From Actinoplanes aureus (GTDB taxonomy: Bacteria > Actinomycetota > Actinomycetes > Mycobacteriales > Micromonosporaceae): a stretch of DNA of 64,000 nt. Location of the stretch: positions 1 through 64,000 of the forward strand of contig NZ_JADQTO010000029.1 in the NCBI RefSeq assembly GCF_015704865.1, given 5' to 3'. The translations under genes and the position numbers were made by a program. The number at the start of each line of letters is the position of its first letter. The first letter of the stretch is position 1. Of this stretch, positions 22,645 to 31,468 are shown one piece after another. The notes under the pieces were generated by a model. The model saw nothing but the letters and a program-made list of their open reading frames with translations, had not been told where the DNA came from and ran no database searches.

Positions 22645-24435
22645 ATGCGCACTATGGAGCGCGTGTCTGGCCGCCATCGTAGAACGTTCAACTCGAAGGG
22701 AGCCGGCGTAGTCGGAGGAGCGATGGCGATAGTCGTCGTCATTTCCGGCGCGTGGCTCACCTATCAACGGTTCGCCGACTCCGGTTGTACCGGATCGGTG
22801 CGACTGTCCGTAGCCGCTGCCCCCGAAATCGCCCCAGCGGTTAAGCAGGTCGCCGACAAGTGGAGCCAAGACGGCGCCGAGGTCGGTGGCACGTGCGTCT
22901 TCGTCGACGTCGCTGATCAGAGTGCGGCCACGGTCGCCGGCGCGGTATCCCGCGAGCACTCGGTGATCCTCGCCGGCCTGGGTCAGGCGCCAGAGTCGGT
23001 CAAGGTGCCCGACGTGTGGCTGCCGGACTCGTCGACCTGGCTGCTGCGCCTGAAGAACGAGGCTTCCGGGTTCGCGCCCTCCAAGGTCGTCTCGGTGGCG
23101 CAGAGCCCGCTGGTCGTCGCCATGCCCGAGCCGATCGCGCAGAAGGTCGGGTGGGAGGGCAAGAAGCTGTCGTGGAAGACGCTGCTGGCCCAGTTCAACT
23201 CCGACACGCCGCTGAAGGTCGGCATCGTCGACCCGGCCCGGGACGCGTCCGGGCTGATGAGCCTGCTCGCGATCTCCCAGTCGGCGACCGGCCTCGACCC
23301 GACCGGCGCCAAGCGGGTCGAGTCCCTGCGGACGCTCGCGGAGCGCGACGCGAAGGTGCGTGCGGAGCTCCTGGAGAGCTTCCCGCGTGCGGCCACCGAG
23401 GACGAGCTCGCCAGTGGTCTCAGTGCCGCGCCGCTCTCCGAGGAGGCCGTGGTCTCCTACAACGCTCAGCAGCCCACCGTGCGGCTCAGCGCGCTCTACG
23501 TGGACCCCAGCCCGCCGGCGCTTGACTACCCGTACATGATCATGCCGCAGGTGGTGGACCAGCAGAAGGCGGCCGCGGCCGACGGACTGCTCGCCCAGTT
23601 GACCGGCGGCGGCGCGAAGAACGCGCTCGGTAGCGCGGGTCTGCGCGCTCCCGACGGGACGTACGGCTCCACCTTCAAGGCTCCGGTCGGCGCCCCGGCG
23701 GCGTCGCCCGCGATCACCCCGTCGGCCGGCAAGCCCGCGACCGGTGGCACGGCCGCCTCCGGGGTGACCGGTGCGGACCTGAGTGGTGTGGTCGGTAGCT
23801 GGATCGCGACCACCCTGCCCGGCCGGGCGCTGGCGGTCTTCGACGTCTCCGGTTCGATGAACGAGCCGGTGCCGACCGCCGGTGGCGCGAGCCGTGCGGA
23901 GGTGACGAAGCAGGCGGCACGTGCCGGTCTGTCGCTCTTCGGTGACGACTGGCAGGTCGGCGTGTGGCGGTTCTCCACCAACCTGGACGGCAACAAGCCT
24001 TACAAGCAGCTCGAGCCGATCCAGCCGCTCACCAACGCACGGGACCGGCTGAGCCGGTCGATCGACAAGCTCAACCCGGTGAAGGACGGCGGAACCGGCC
24101 TCTACAACACGGTGCTGGCCTCGTACCTGCAGGTGAAGAAGGGCTACCAGGGCGGCCGGATCAATTCGGTCATCCTCTTCACCGACGGCGAGGACTCCAG
24201 CCCTCCGGGCGGACTCAGCCTGGAACAGCTGAAGGTGGAGCTCAAGAAGGCCTACGACCCGACGAAGAAGATCCGTCTGGTGCTCATCGGTATCGGTACC
24301 GAGGTCAACAAGGATGAGCTGAAGGCCATCGAGGGCGCGGTGGAAGGCAGTGGCGCCTTCTTCGCCGAGGACCCGACGGACATCACGAAGATCTTCGCGC
24401 AGGCGATCGGTCAGCGGTCCGGCTCAGGGAAGTAA
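22645..24435 (+). CDS. Substrate-binding domain fused to VWA domain, membrane-anchored
   Basis: 596 residues. A signal anchor (~22-41) is followed by an extracytoplasmic solute-binding-protein-like domain (~55-330), a Pro/Ala/Thr linker (~345-380), and a C-terminal von Willebrand factor A domain (~390-590) with an intact MIDAS (D400-x-S402-x-S404, then T and D later, FTDGED). Actinobacterial proteins of this layout are common and uncharacterised. The protein is probably on the outer face and binds a ligand through one domain and a metal-dependent protein ligand through the other. The ATG at 22645 has no Shine-Dalgarno; a TATATG lies ~22 nt before it. The gene is monocistronic. Confidence 0.88.
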   Translation: MRTMERVSGRHRRTFNSKGAGVVGGAMAIVVVISGAWLTYQRFADSGCTGSVRLSVAAAPEIAPAVKQVADKWSQDGAEVGGTCVFVDVADQSAATVAGAVSREHSVILAGLGQAPESVKVPDVWLPDSSTWLLRLKNEASGFAPSKVVSVAQSPLVVAMPEPIAQKVGWEGKKLSWKTLLAQFNSDTPLKVGIVDPARDASGLMSLLAISQSATGLDPTGAKRVESLRTLAERDAKVRAELLESFPRAATEDELASGLSAAPLSEEAVVSYNAQQPTVRLSALYVDPSPPALDYPYMIMPQVVDQQKAAAADGLLAQLTGGGAKNALGSAGLRAPDGTYGSTFKAPVGAPAASPAITPSAGKPATGGTAASGVTGADLSGVVGSWIATTLPGRALAVFDVSGSMNEPVPTAGGASRAEVTKQAARAGLSLFGDDWQVGVWRFSTNLDGNKPYKQLEPIQPLTNARDRLSRSIDKLNPVKDGGTGLYNTVLASYLQVKKGYQGGRINSVILFTDGEDSSPPGGLSLEQLKVELKKAYDPTKKIRLVLIGIGTEVNKDELKAIEGAVEGSGAFFAEDPTDITKIFAQAIGQRSGSGK

Positions 24436-24450
24436 CGACAGACACACCAG

Positions 24451-24484
24451 GCGGCCGCCATCCTTACGCAAGGATGGCGGCCGC
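24451..24484 (+). terminator. Hairpin terminator after the VWA gene
   Basis: A 15-bp perfect stem (24451-24465 with 24470-24484) and a 4-nt loop begin 15 nt after the stop codon. It may also stop the convergent ROK gene. Confidence 0.75.
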
Positions 24485-24538
24485 TCTGTGCATTTTCAGA
24501 TGTACGCGCGACCGTGCTCTACCTCGCGAAAGAGGCGG

Positions 24539-25660
24539 TCACCCCGCCCGGCGCAACCAGGAGGCGGGGTCGTCGCGCACCGCCCGGATGACGGTGTCCG
24601 CCGCACCGCGCATGGCCGCGTCCGCGCCGAGCGTCGCCGCTCGTAGGGTCACCGGCGCCAGCCCGGCGGTGAGCACCCGGCGGTCCAGTTCCGCCTCGAT
24701 CCCACCGCGCAGCCGCCCGAAATACGGCGCGTACGCCCCACCCAGCACGATCACCGGCACGTCCAGCAGATTGACCACCGCGGACAGGGCGATCCCGAGC
24801 GCCCGGGCGGCCAACGGCTCGTCCCCGGCCAGGAACTCCTGCCCCGCGTACTGCTCCAGGCATCCGTTCGCCCCGCAGCGGCAGAGCCGGCCGTCCGGGA
24901 AGACGGTGAGGTGCCCGATCTCGCCGCTCCAGCCGCGCACACCCCGGTAGAGATCACCGTCCAGAACCAGGCCGGCACCGATGCCGATCTCGCCCGACAC
25001 ATACAGAAACGTGGGGTCGCCGCCGGTGACCCGTAGCTCGCCGAGCGCCGCCAGGTTGGCCTCGTTGTCCACGGTGACCGGCAGGTCGGCCAGCTCCGGA
25101 ACGCCGCGCAGCAGGGCCGGCGCGTCCACGTCCTGCCAGCCGAGGTTGGGTGCCACCCGGATCAGTCCGCCGTCGGCGACCAGGCCCGGCACGGCCAGCG
25201 CGGCGCCGGTCACGGTCAGCCCGTCGGCCTCCGCGGCGAGGCGGGCCCGGGCGGCCAGCGCGCCCAGAGCGGTGAGGGACCGCGCGGCGCCGGCCGGCCG
25301 CTGGTCGTCGTGCTCCACGAAGCGCTGCCGCACCGCGCCGGTCAGGTCGACCACGCAGGCCGCCAGGTAGTCGACGTTGATCTCCAGCCCCAGGCCGGCC
25401 GGGCCGGCCGAGGTGAGCGCCAGCCCGGCGGCGGGCCGCCCGGCGCCGGTGCGCGGTGGCGGGTCGATCTCGGTCAGCAGTCCGCCGGCGATCAGATCGT
25501 CGACAAGCGCGGAGACGGTGGCGCGGGTGAGCCCGGTGGCCGCCGCGATAGCCGCCCGAGATGGGTGATCTGCGCTGTTCGCCACGGTGTGCAGAACCAG
25601 CGCGAGATTATGGGCTCGCACGCTCGCTTGGCGCACTGGCGTCGTCGGGGCGCTCAACAC
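24539..25660 (-). CDS. xylR: ROK-family xylose operon regulator (XylR-like)
   Basis: 373 residues. An N-terminal winged HTH (RAAIAAATGLTRATVSALVDDLI, ~37-59) precedes a sugar-kinase-like ROK domain with the ATP/sugar fold and the zinc motif RLCRCGANGCLEQYAG (CxCGxxGCxE). ROK regulators of this form bind xylose or a related sugar. The gene is divergent from xylA, 75 bp away, and starts with GTG at 25660. The location gives xylose-responsive repression as the simplest reading. Whether the effector is xylose is inferred from context. Confidence 0.88.
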   Translation of the reverse strand: MLSAPTTPVRQASVRAHNLALVLHTVANSADHPSRAAIAAATGLTRATVSALVDDLIAGGLLTEIDPPPRTGAGRPAAGLALTSAGPAGLGLEINVDYLAACVVDLTGAVRQRFVEHDDQRPAGAARSLTALGALAARARLAAEADGLTVTGAALAVPGLVADGGLIRVAPNLGWQDVDAPALLRGVPELADLPVTVDNEANLAALGELRVTGGDPTFLYVSGEIGIGAGLVLDGDLYRGVRGWSGEIGHLTVFPDGRLCRCGANGCLEQYAGQEFLAGDEPLAARALGIALSAVVNLLDVPVIVLGGAYAPYFGRLRGGIEAELDRRVLTAGLAPVTLRAATLGADAAMRGAADTVIRAVRDDPASWLRRAG

Positions 25661-25664
25661 GCCC

Positions 25665-25693
25665 TTGACACTGCCACACCTGAGTCAAATAAT
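25665..25693 (+). promoter_or_regulatory. xylAB promoter, near-consensus sigma-70
   Basis: TTGACA (25665-25670), a 17-nt spacer and AATAAT (25688-25693). A strong match for an actinobacterial promoter. The DNA from 25688 to 25720 is very AT-rich compared with its surroundings and lies across the likely start of transcription, so an operator for XylR here is plausible. The xylR start codon is only 5 bp away on the other side. Confidence 0.75.
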
Positions 25694-25735
25694 TCAACCA
25701 ATAAACAAATCCACCATGTTTCGTGGAGGTAACCC

Positions 25736-26923
25736 GTGGCACTCCAGCCCACCCGTGACGACAAGTTCTCCTTCGGCCTCTGGACGGTCGGCTGGCAGGC
25801 CCGCGACCCGTTCGGTGACGCCACCCGCACCGCCCTCGACCCGGTCGAGGCCGTGCACAAGCTCGCCGAGATCGGGGCCTACGGCATCACGTTCCACGAC
25901 GACGACCTGGTGCCGTTCGGTGCTGACACGCAGACCCGCGACGGCATCATCGCCGGCTTCAAGAAGGCGCTCGACGAGACCGGCCTGATCGTCCCGATGG
26001 TGACCACCAACCTCTTCACCCACCCGGTGTTCAAGGACGGTGGCTTCACCAGCAACGACCGTTCGGTCCGGCGTTACGCGCTGCGCAAGGTGCTGCGCCA
26101 GATGGACCTCGGCGCGGAGCTCGGCGCCAAGACCCTGGTCATCTGGGGCGGCCGCGAGGGCGCTGAGTACGACTCGGCCAAGGACGTCCAGGCCGCCCTC
26201 GACCGCTACCGCGAGGCGCTCAACCTGCTCGCGCAGTACTCCGAGGATCGTGGCTACGGCCTGCGCTTCGCCATCGAGCCGAAGCCGAACGAGCCGCGTG
26301 GCGACATCCTGCTGCCCACCGCCGGTCATGCCATCGCGTTCACCCAGGAGCTGGACCGTCCTGAGCTGTTCGGCATCAACCCCGAGGTGGGCCACGAGCA
26401 GATGGCCGGCCTCAACTTCACCCACGGCATCGCCCAGGCGCTGTGGCACGGCAAGCTCTTCCACATCGACCTGAACGGTCAGCACGGCCCGAAGTATGAC
26501 CAGGACCTGGTCTTCGGTCACGGCGACCTGCTCAACGCGTTCTCCCTGGTCGACCTGCTGGAGCACGGCGGCGTCGACGGCGCCCCGGCCTACGACGGTC
26601 CCCGGCACTTCGACTACAAGCCGTCGCGCACCGAGGACTACGACGGCGTCTGGGAGTCGGCGAAGGCCAACATCCGGATGTACCTGCTGCTCAAGGAGCG
26701 GGCCAAGGCGTTCCGCGCCGACCCCGAGGTGCAGGCGGCGCTCGCCGCGTCCAAGGTCGCCGAGCTCGGCGCGCCGACGCTGAACCCGGGCGAGACGTAC
26801 ACCGATCTGCTCGCCGACCGCAGCGCGTTCGAGGACTTCGACGCCGACGCCGCCGGCGCCCAGGGGTACGGCTTCGTCAAGCTGAACCAGCTCGCCATCG
26901 AGCACCTCATCGGGGCCCGGTAA
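25736..26923 (+). CDS. xylA: Xylose isomerase
   Basis: 395 residues, the class I (shorter, actinobacterial) xylose isomerase. The sequence begins with the family signature FSFGLWTVGWQ and carries the TIM-barrel signatures IEPKPNEPRGD and the metal-binding segments HEQMAG, FHIDLNGQ and KPSRTEDYDG. It converts D-xylose to D-xylulose (also D-glucose to D-fructose) with two divalent cations. The GTG start follows GGAGG by 6 nt. It is the first gene of a xylAB operon transcribed from the promoter at 25665. Confidence 0.97.
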   Translation: MALQPTRDDKFSFGLWTVGWQARDPFGDATRTALDPVEAVHKLAEIGAYGITFHDDDLVPFGADTQTRDGIIAGFKKALDETGLIVPMVTTNLFTHPVFKDGGFTSNDRSVRRYALRKVLRQMDLGAELGAKTLVIWGGREGAEYDSAKDVQAALDRYREALNLLAQYSEDRGYGLRFAIEPKPNEPRGDILLPTAGHAIAFTQELDRPELFGINPEVGHEQMAGLNFTHGIAQALWHGKLFHIDLNGQHGPKYDQDLVFGHGDLLNAFSLVDLLEHGGVDGAPAYDGPRHFDYKPSRTEDYDGVWESAKANIRMYLLLKERAKAFRADPEVQAALAASKVAELGAPTLNPGETYTDLLADRSAFEDFDADAAGAQGYGFVKLNQLAIEHLIGAR

Positions 26924-26928
26924 CCGCG

Positions 26929-28329
26929 ATGGCACTGGTAGCCGGGATCGACAGCTCGACCCAGTCCTGCAAGGTCGTGATCCGCGACGCGGAGACCGGC
27001 CGGCTGGTCCGGCAGGGCCGGGCGAGTCACCCGGACGGCACCGAGGTGCATCCGGACGCCTGGTGGGCCGCGCTCCAGTCGGCGATCGAGGAGGCCGGCG
27101 GCCTGGACGACGTGGCCGCCGCCTCGGTCGCCGGTCAGCAGCACGGCATGGTCGTGCTGGACGAGAACGGCGAGGTGGTCCGCCCGGCGCTGCTGTGGAA
27201 CGACACGCGCAGCGCCGGGGCGGCCGCCGACCTGATCGAGGAGCTGGGCGGCGGCGACAAGTGGGCGGACGCGGTCGGCATCGTGCCGGTCGCCAGCTTC
27301 ACGCTGACCAAGCTGCGCTGGCTGGCCCGCAACGAGCCGGCGAATGCGGCGAGGGTGGCCGCGGTCTGCCTGCCGCACGACTGGCTGACCTGGAAATTAT
27401 CAGGATCCACTGATATTTCGGACATCAGGACTGATCGCAGCGACGCCAGCGGCACCCTCTACTGGTCGGCGAAGACCAACGAGTACCGGCACGACCTGCT
27501 GGAACTCGGCTTCGGCCGCCCGATCGCGGTACCCGAGGTGCTCGGCCCCACCGGCATCGCGGGGCGACTGGCCAACGGCGCGCCGCTGGGGCCCGGCGCC
27601 GGTGACAACGCGGCGGCCGCCCTCGGCACCGGCGCGTTGCCCGGCGACGTGATCGTCTCGATCGGGACCTCCGGCACGGTCTTCGTCTCCTCGGACGTCG
27701 CGCCGCAGGACCCGAGCGGCACGGTGGCCGGCTTCGCCGACACCACCGGGCGTTTCCTGCCGATCGTGGTCACGCTCAACGCGGCCCGGGTGCTCGACGC
27801 CGCGGCCAAGCTGCTCGGCGTCGATCACGAGGAGCTGTCCCGGCTCGCGCTGTCGGCTCCGGCCGGTGCGGACGGGCTGGTCCTGGTGCCGTACCTGGAG
27901 GGGGAGCGCACCCCGAACCGGCCGGACGCCACCGGCGCGATCCACGGTCTCACCCTGAGGACCTCGGACCCGGCCCACCTGGCCCGGGCCGCCGTCGAGG
28001 GCATGCTCTGCGCGCTCGCCGACGGCCTGGACGCGCTGGTCGCGAACGGCGCGGCCGCCAACCGGATCGTTCTGGTCGGCGGTGGGGCGCGCAGCGAGGC
28101 GGTTCGCCGCATCGCACCGGCGCTCTTCGGTAAGCCGGTGCTGGTCCCGCCGCCCGGCGAGTACGTCGCCGACGGCGCGGCACGCCAGGCCGCGTGGGTC
28201 ACCCTGGGCGGTGACGTCCCGCCCACCTGGTCGGCGGAAACCCCTGCGCTGTACGAGGACAGCAGCGTCCCGCTGATCCGCGAGCAGTACGCGGCCGCAC
28301 AGGACGCCGTGATCGACCGGCCTCGCTGA
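26929..28329 (+). CDS. xylB: Xylulokinase
   Basis: 466 residues, FGGY sugar-kinase fold. N-terminal AGIDSSTQSCKVVI phosphate-binding loop, VAGQQHGMVVLD substrate loop and the C-terminal VLVGGGARSEAVRRI adenosine motif are present. It phosphorylates D-xylulose to xylulose 5-phosphate for the pentose phosphate pathway. Five bases separate it from xylA, so the two are co-transcribed. A strong terminator follows. Confidence 0.96.
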   Translation: MALVAGIDSSTQSCKVVIRDAETGRLVRQGRASHPDGTEVHPDAWWAALQSAIEEAGGLDDVAAASVAGQQHGMVVLDENGEVVRPALLWNDTRSAGAAADLIEELGGGDKWADAVGIVPVASFTLTKLRWLARNEPANAARVAAVCLPHDWLTWKLSGSTDISDIRTDRSDASGTLYWSAKTNEYRHDLLELGFGRPIAVPEVLGPTGIAGRLANGAPLGPGAGDNAAAALGTGALPGDVIVSIGTSGTVFVSSDVAPQDPSGTVAGFADTTGRFLPIVVTLNAARVLDAAAKLLGVDHEELSRLALSAPAGADGLVLVPYLEGERTPNRPDATGAIHGLTLRTSDPAHLARAAVEGMLCALADGLDALVANGAAANRIVLVGGGARSEAVRRIAPALFGKPVLVPPPGEYVADGAARQAAWVTLGGDVPPTWSAETPALYEDSSVPLIREQYAAAQDAVIDRPR

Positions 28330-28334
28330 GTCCT

Positions 28335-28360
28335 GGGGACGGCTCTGCCGGGCCGTCCCC
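28335..28360 (+). terminator. xylAB terminator
   Basis: A 9-bp stem (28335-28343 with 28352-28360), loop 8 nt, 5 nt after the xylB stop codon. It separates xylAB from the pectinase genes, which have their own start region (28361-28473, containing AAGGAAGGA before the GTG at 28474). Confidence 0.7.
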
Positions 28361-28473
28361 CAACTTATTTGCGAACTTTTCTGTTGTCCCCTCTCCGCAG
28401 CGGCATCTACCTACCTGCACAGGAAGACCGGCCATCCCCCGGCCGCCATCCCCGCAGGTAAGGAAGGACCGCA

Positions 28474-29904
28474 GTGGCAGAGAGAAGATCTCGCAAGCGG
28501 ACGCTGCTCGGCCTCGTGGCCGCGCTCGTCGTGCCGGCCGGGCTCGTCGGTTACTCGATGTTGCCGTCGAGCGCGGCGGCCGCCCCGACGGCGGGCAACA
28601 CGTACCAGCTCATCGTGAAGAAGAGCGGGAAGTGCATCGACGTGCCGGCCGCGTCGAAGGACAACGGTGCCCTGCTTCAGCAGTGGGGTTGCACGGCGAA
28701 CTCGACGTGGCAGCAGTTCAAGCTGGTGGCGTCGGGCAGCAACTTCCTGTTGCAGAACGTGAACAGCGGTAAGTGCATCGACGTGCCGTCCGCTTCGAAG
28801 ACGTCGGGTCAGCAGCTGCAGCAGTGGGGTTGCGTGGGCAGCCAGACCAACCAGCAGTTCCGGCTGGCCGCTTCCGGGACCGACACGTTCCAGATCATCA
28901 ACATCAACAGTGGCCTGTGCATCTCCGACCAGGGGGCCTCGACGGCCAACGGCGCGGCGATCATCCAGGAGACCTGCACCGCCAACTCCAACAAGCAGTG
29001 GGCGTTCACCCAGGTCGGCGGCGGATCCACCGGGTCCTTCACGGTGGCGAGCGACGGCACCGGGACGTACCGGACCGTGCAGGCGGCGATCGACGCGGTC
29101 GGCGCGAACAACGCCAGCCGCAAGACGATCACCATCAAGCCGGGTACGTACCGGGAGATCGTGACCGTCCCGTCGAACAAGCCGTTCATCACGCTTCAGG
29201 GCGGCGGCGACTCGGCCGACGACGTGGTGATCGTCAACAACCGCAGCAACGCCGGTGGTTACGGCACCTCGGGCAGCGCCACCTTCTTCGCCAACGGCAA
29301 GGAGCTCGTCGCCGCCAACCTGACCATCGCGAACGACTACGGCGAGGGCAGTCAGGCGGTGGCCGCGAACCTGGGTGGCGACAAGCTGGTCTTCGACAAC
29401 GTGCGTTTCCTCGGCGCCCAGGACACCCTGCTGGTCAACAGCGGCCGCTCGTACGTCAAGAACTCCTACGTGGAGGGCACCGTCGACTTCATCTTCGGCG
29501 GGGGCACCGCGGTCTTCAACGCGACGAGGATCTATCAGAAGCGGAGCACTGGCGGCCCGATCACGGCGGCCCGGACCGACCCGGGGAACGCGTACGGCTT
29601 CCTCATCTACAAGAGCACGGTGACCGGCGCGACCAACAACACCACCCAGCTCGGCCGCCCGTGGGGCGCGGACGCGCAGGTGCTGTTCCGCGAGACCAGC
29701 CTGAGCGCCACCATCAAGACCGCCCAGCCGTGGACCGACATGTCGTCGAACTCGTGGAAGAACGCCCGGTTCCTGGAGTACAAGAACACCGGTTCCGGGG
29801 CGACCACCAACAGCAACCGGCCGCAGCTGAGCGACTCGCAGGCCGCCAACTACACCCCGCAGAAGTACCTCGCGGGCTCGGACAACTGGAATCCGGTGGG
29901 TTGA
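28474..29904 (+). CDS. Secreted pectinesterase with ricin-type carbohydrate-binding module
   Basis: 476 residues. A basic-hydrophobic signal peptide with SSAAAAP (~cleavage 38-39) leads into a CBM13/ricin B-type module (~45-180) showing three repeats (QQWGCTANSTWQQF, QQWGCVGSQTNQQF, CTANSNKQWAF). The C-terminal pectin methylesterase domain (~190-470) carries all family signatures in order: GTYREIV, QAVA, QDTLL, DFIFGGG and LGRPWG, with the two catalytic Asp in QDTLL and DFIFG. It removes methyl groups from pectin, making it accessible to the lyase encoded 2 bp downstream. The start GTG has AAGGAAGGA upstream. Confidence 0.96.
   Translation: MAERRSRKRTLLGLVAALVVPAGLVGYSMLPSSAAAAPTAGNTYQLIVKKSGKCIDVPAASKDNGALLQQWGCTANSTWQQFKLVASGSNFLLQNVNSGKCIDVPSASKTSGQQLQQWGCVGSQTNQQFRLAASGTDTFQIININSGLCISDQGASTANGAAIIQETCTANSNKQWAFTQVGGGSTGSFTVASDGTGTYRTVQAAIDAVGANNASRKTITIKPGTYREIVTVPSNKPFITLQGGGDSADDVVIVNNRSNAGGYGTSGSATFFANGKELVAANLTIANDYGEGSQAVAANLGGDKLVFDNVRFLGAQDTLLVNSGRSYVKNSYVEGTVDFIFGGGTAVFNATRIYQKRSTGGPITAARTDPGNAYGFLIYKSTVTGATNNTTQLGRPWGADAQVLFRETSLSATIKTAQPWTDMSSNSWKNARFLEYKNTGSGATTNSNRPQLSDSQAANYTPQKYLAGSDNWNPVG
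28565..29013 (+). repeat. CBM13-coding repeat, copy 1
   Basis: 449-bp segment repeated at 29989-30437 (constant offset 1424). I count about 20 differences by eye (~95.5% identity), with uninterrupted identical runs of 167 bp (28669-28835) and 113 bp (28865-28977). The neighbouring catalytic halves are unrelated, so only the module was duplicated or converted. Confidence 0.9.
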
Positions 29905-29906
29905 TC

Positions 29907-31358
29907 ATGGCTATCTCCAAGAAGCGCGCCGCCCTGCTGGCCACGGTCCTGGCCGTCCCGGCCGCGGTCATCGGCTGGTCGGTGCTCCCGTCGAGCGCGG
30001 CGGCCGCTCCCACGGCCGGTAACACGTACCAGCTCGTCGTGAAGAAGAGCGGGAAGTGCATCGACGTGCCGGCCGCGTCTAAGGACAACGGCGCCCTGCT
30101 TCAGCAGTGGGGTTGCACGGCGAACTCGACGTGGCAGCAGTTCAAGCTGGTGGCGTCGGGCAGCAACTTCCTGTTGCAGAACGTGAACAGCGGTAAGTGC
30201 ATCGACGTGCCGTCCGCTTCGAAGACGTCGGGTCAGCAGCTGCAGCAGTGGGGTTGCGTCGGTTCGCAGACCAACCAGCAGTGGAAGGTGGCCGCTTCCG
30301 GGACCGACACGTTCCAGATCATCAACATCAACAGTGGCCTGTGCATCTCCGACCAGGGGGCCTCGACGGCCAACGGCGCGGCGATCATCCAGGAGACCTG
30401 CTCCGCCAACTCGAATAAGCAGTGGGCGTTCACCCAGGCGGGTGCCTCGAGCGGGGACCGGACCTGGCCGGCCACGCCGGACGGGTTCGCCGCCACCGGC
30501 GGCGGCACGACCGGCGGCGCGGCCGGCGCCACGGTCACCGTGAGGACGCTCGCCGACCTGACCAAGTACGTCACGGCCACCGAGCCGTACGTCATCAAGG
30601 TGGCCGGGACGATCACGATCACCCCGAAGGGCACCGAGCTCAAGGTCAAGTCGAACAAGACCATCGTCGGGGCCGGCACCACCGGCGAGATCGTGGGTGG
30701 TGGCTTCTTCCTGGGCGAGGGCGTCAAGAACGTCATCATCCGGAACCTCACCATCCGGGACACCCAGATGACCGAGGACGACCCGGACGACAAGACGTAC
30801 GACTACGACGGCATCCAGATGGACACGGCGGATCACATCTGGATCGACCACTGCAAGATCACCCGGATGAACGACGGCATGATCGACAGCCGGAAGGACA
30901 CCACGTACCTGACCGTGTCCTGGAACATCCTGGACACCGGCAACAAGGCGTTCGGCATCGGCTGGACCGAGAACGTGACGGCGCGGATGACGATCCACCA
31001 CAACTGGATCAAGAACACCGCGCAGCGGAACCCGAGCACGGACAACGTCGCGTACGCCCACCTGTACAACAACTACCTGCAGAACATCACCTCGTACGGC
31101 AATCTGTCGCGGGGCGGCACCAGGATGGTTCTGGAGAACAGCTACTTCGACAGGGTGGCGAACCCCTACTACAACGACACGTCGGCCGCCCAGCTCAAGC
31201 AGAGCGGCAGCATCGTGACGAACTCGTCGGGCAAGCAGCAGACCAACGGGTCCGCGTTCGACCCGAAGAGCTTCTACTCGTACACCCTCGACGCGGCGGC
31301 GGACGTCCCCGCACTGCTGGCGAAGTACGCCGGCCCGCAGGCCAACATCGGAAATTAA
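29907..31358 (+). CDS. Secreted pectate lyase (PL1) with ricin-type carbohydrate-binding module
   Basis: 483 residues. A signal peptide ending in SSAAAAP is followed by a CBM13 module (~45-180) almost identical to that of the pectinesterase, then a PL1 right-handed parallel beta-helix domain (~190-480) with the family motif WIDHC, the Ca-binding Asp segment DYDGIQMDTADH, and the catalytic-Arg region QRNPSTDN. It cleaves de-esterified polygalacturonate by beta-elimination outside the cell. It starts 2 bp after the pectinesterase stop and shares its transcript; GGTGGG 6 nt upstream may serve as the ribosome binding site. Confidence 0.95.
   Translation: MAISKKRAALLATVLAVPAAVIGWSVLPSSAAAAPTAGNTYQLVVKKSGKCIDVPAASKDNGALLQQWGCTANSTWQQFKLVASGSNFLLQNVNSGKCIDVPSASKTSGQQLQQWGCVGSQTNQQWKVAASGTDTFQIININSGLCISDQGASTANGAAIIQETCSANSNKQWAFTQAGASSGDRTWPATPDGFAATGGGTTGGAAGATVTVRTLADLTKYVTATEPYVIKVAGTITITPKGTELKVKSNKTIVGAGTTGEIVGGGFFLGEGVKNVIIRNLTIRDTQMTEDDPDDKTYDYDGIQMDTADHIWIDHCKITRMNDGMIDSRKDTTYLTVSWNILDTGNKAFGIGWTENVTARMTIHHNWIKNTAQRNPSTDNVAYAHLYNNYLQNITSYGNLSRGGTRMVLENSYFDRVANPYYNDTSAAQLKQSGSIVTNSSGKQQTNGSAFDPKSFYSYTLDAAADVPALLAKYAGPQANIGN
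29989..30437 (+). repeat. CBM13-coding repeat, copy 2
   Basis: The second copy of the module at 28565-29013, offset 1424 bp. Differences cluster in three short patches (29989-30092, 30260-30288, 30402-30418). Confidence 0.9.
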
Positions 31359-31382
31359 CCAGGACCCGCGGGGGAACGGGAA

Positions 31383-31412
31383 GGGCGGCGCTGTCCCATG
31401 GCAGCGCCGCCC
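31383..31412 (+). terminator. Terminator of the pectinase operon
   Basis: An 11-bp stem (31383-31393 with 31402-31412) and 8-nt loop, 24 bp after the pectate lyase stop codon. Confidence 0.65.
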
Positions 31413-31423
31413 ACGCGTCTAAC

Positions 31424-31468
31424 GTATACCGCGGGATGGGCAGAGGCGGGGCCGTGCACCGCGTATAC
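31424..31468 (+). promoter_or_regulatory. Two GTATAC hexamers around the MFS start
   Basis: GTATACCGCG (31424-31433) and CGCGTATAC (31460-31468) form an imperfect dyad flanking the start codon region of the MFS gene. A repressor site or a coincidence of palindromic hexamers are both possible. Confidence 0.25.
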
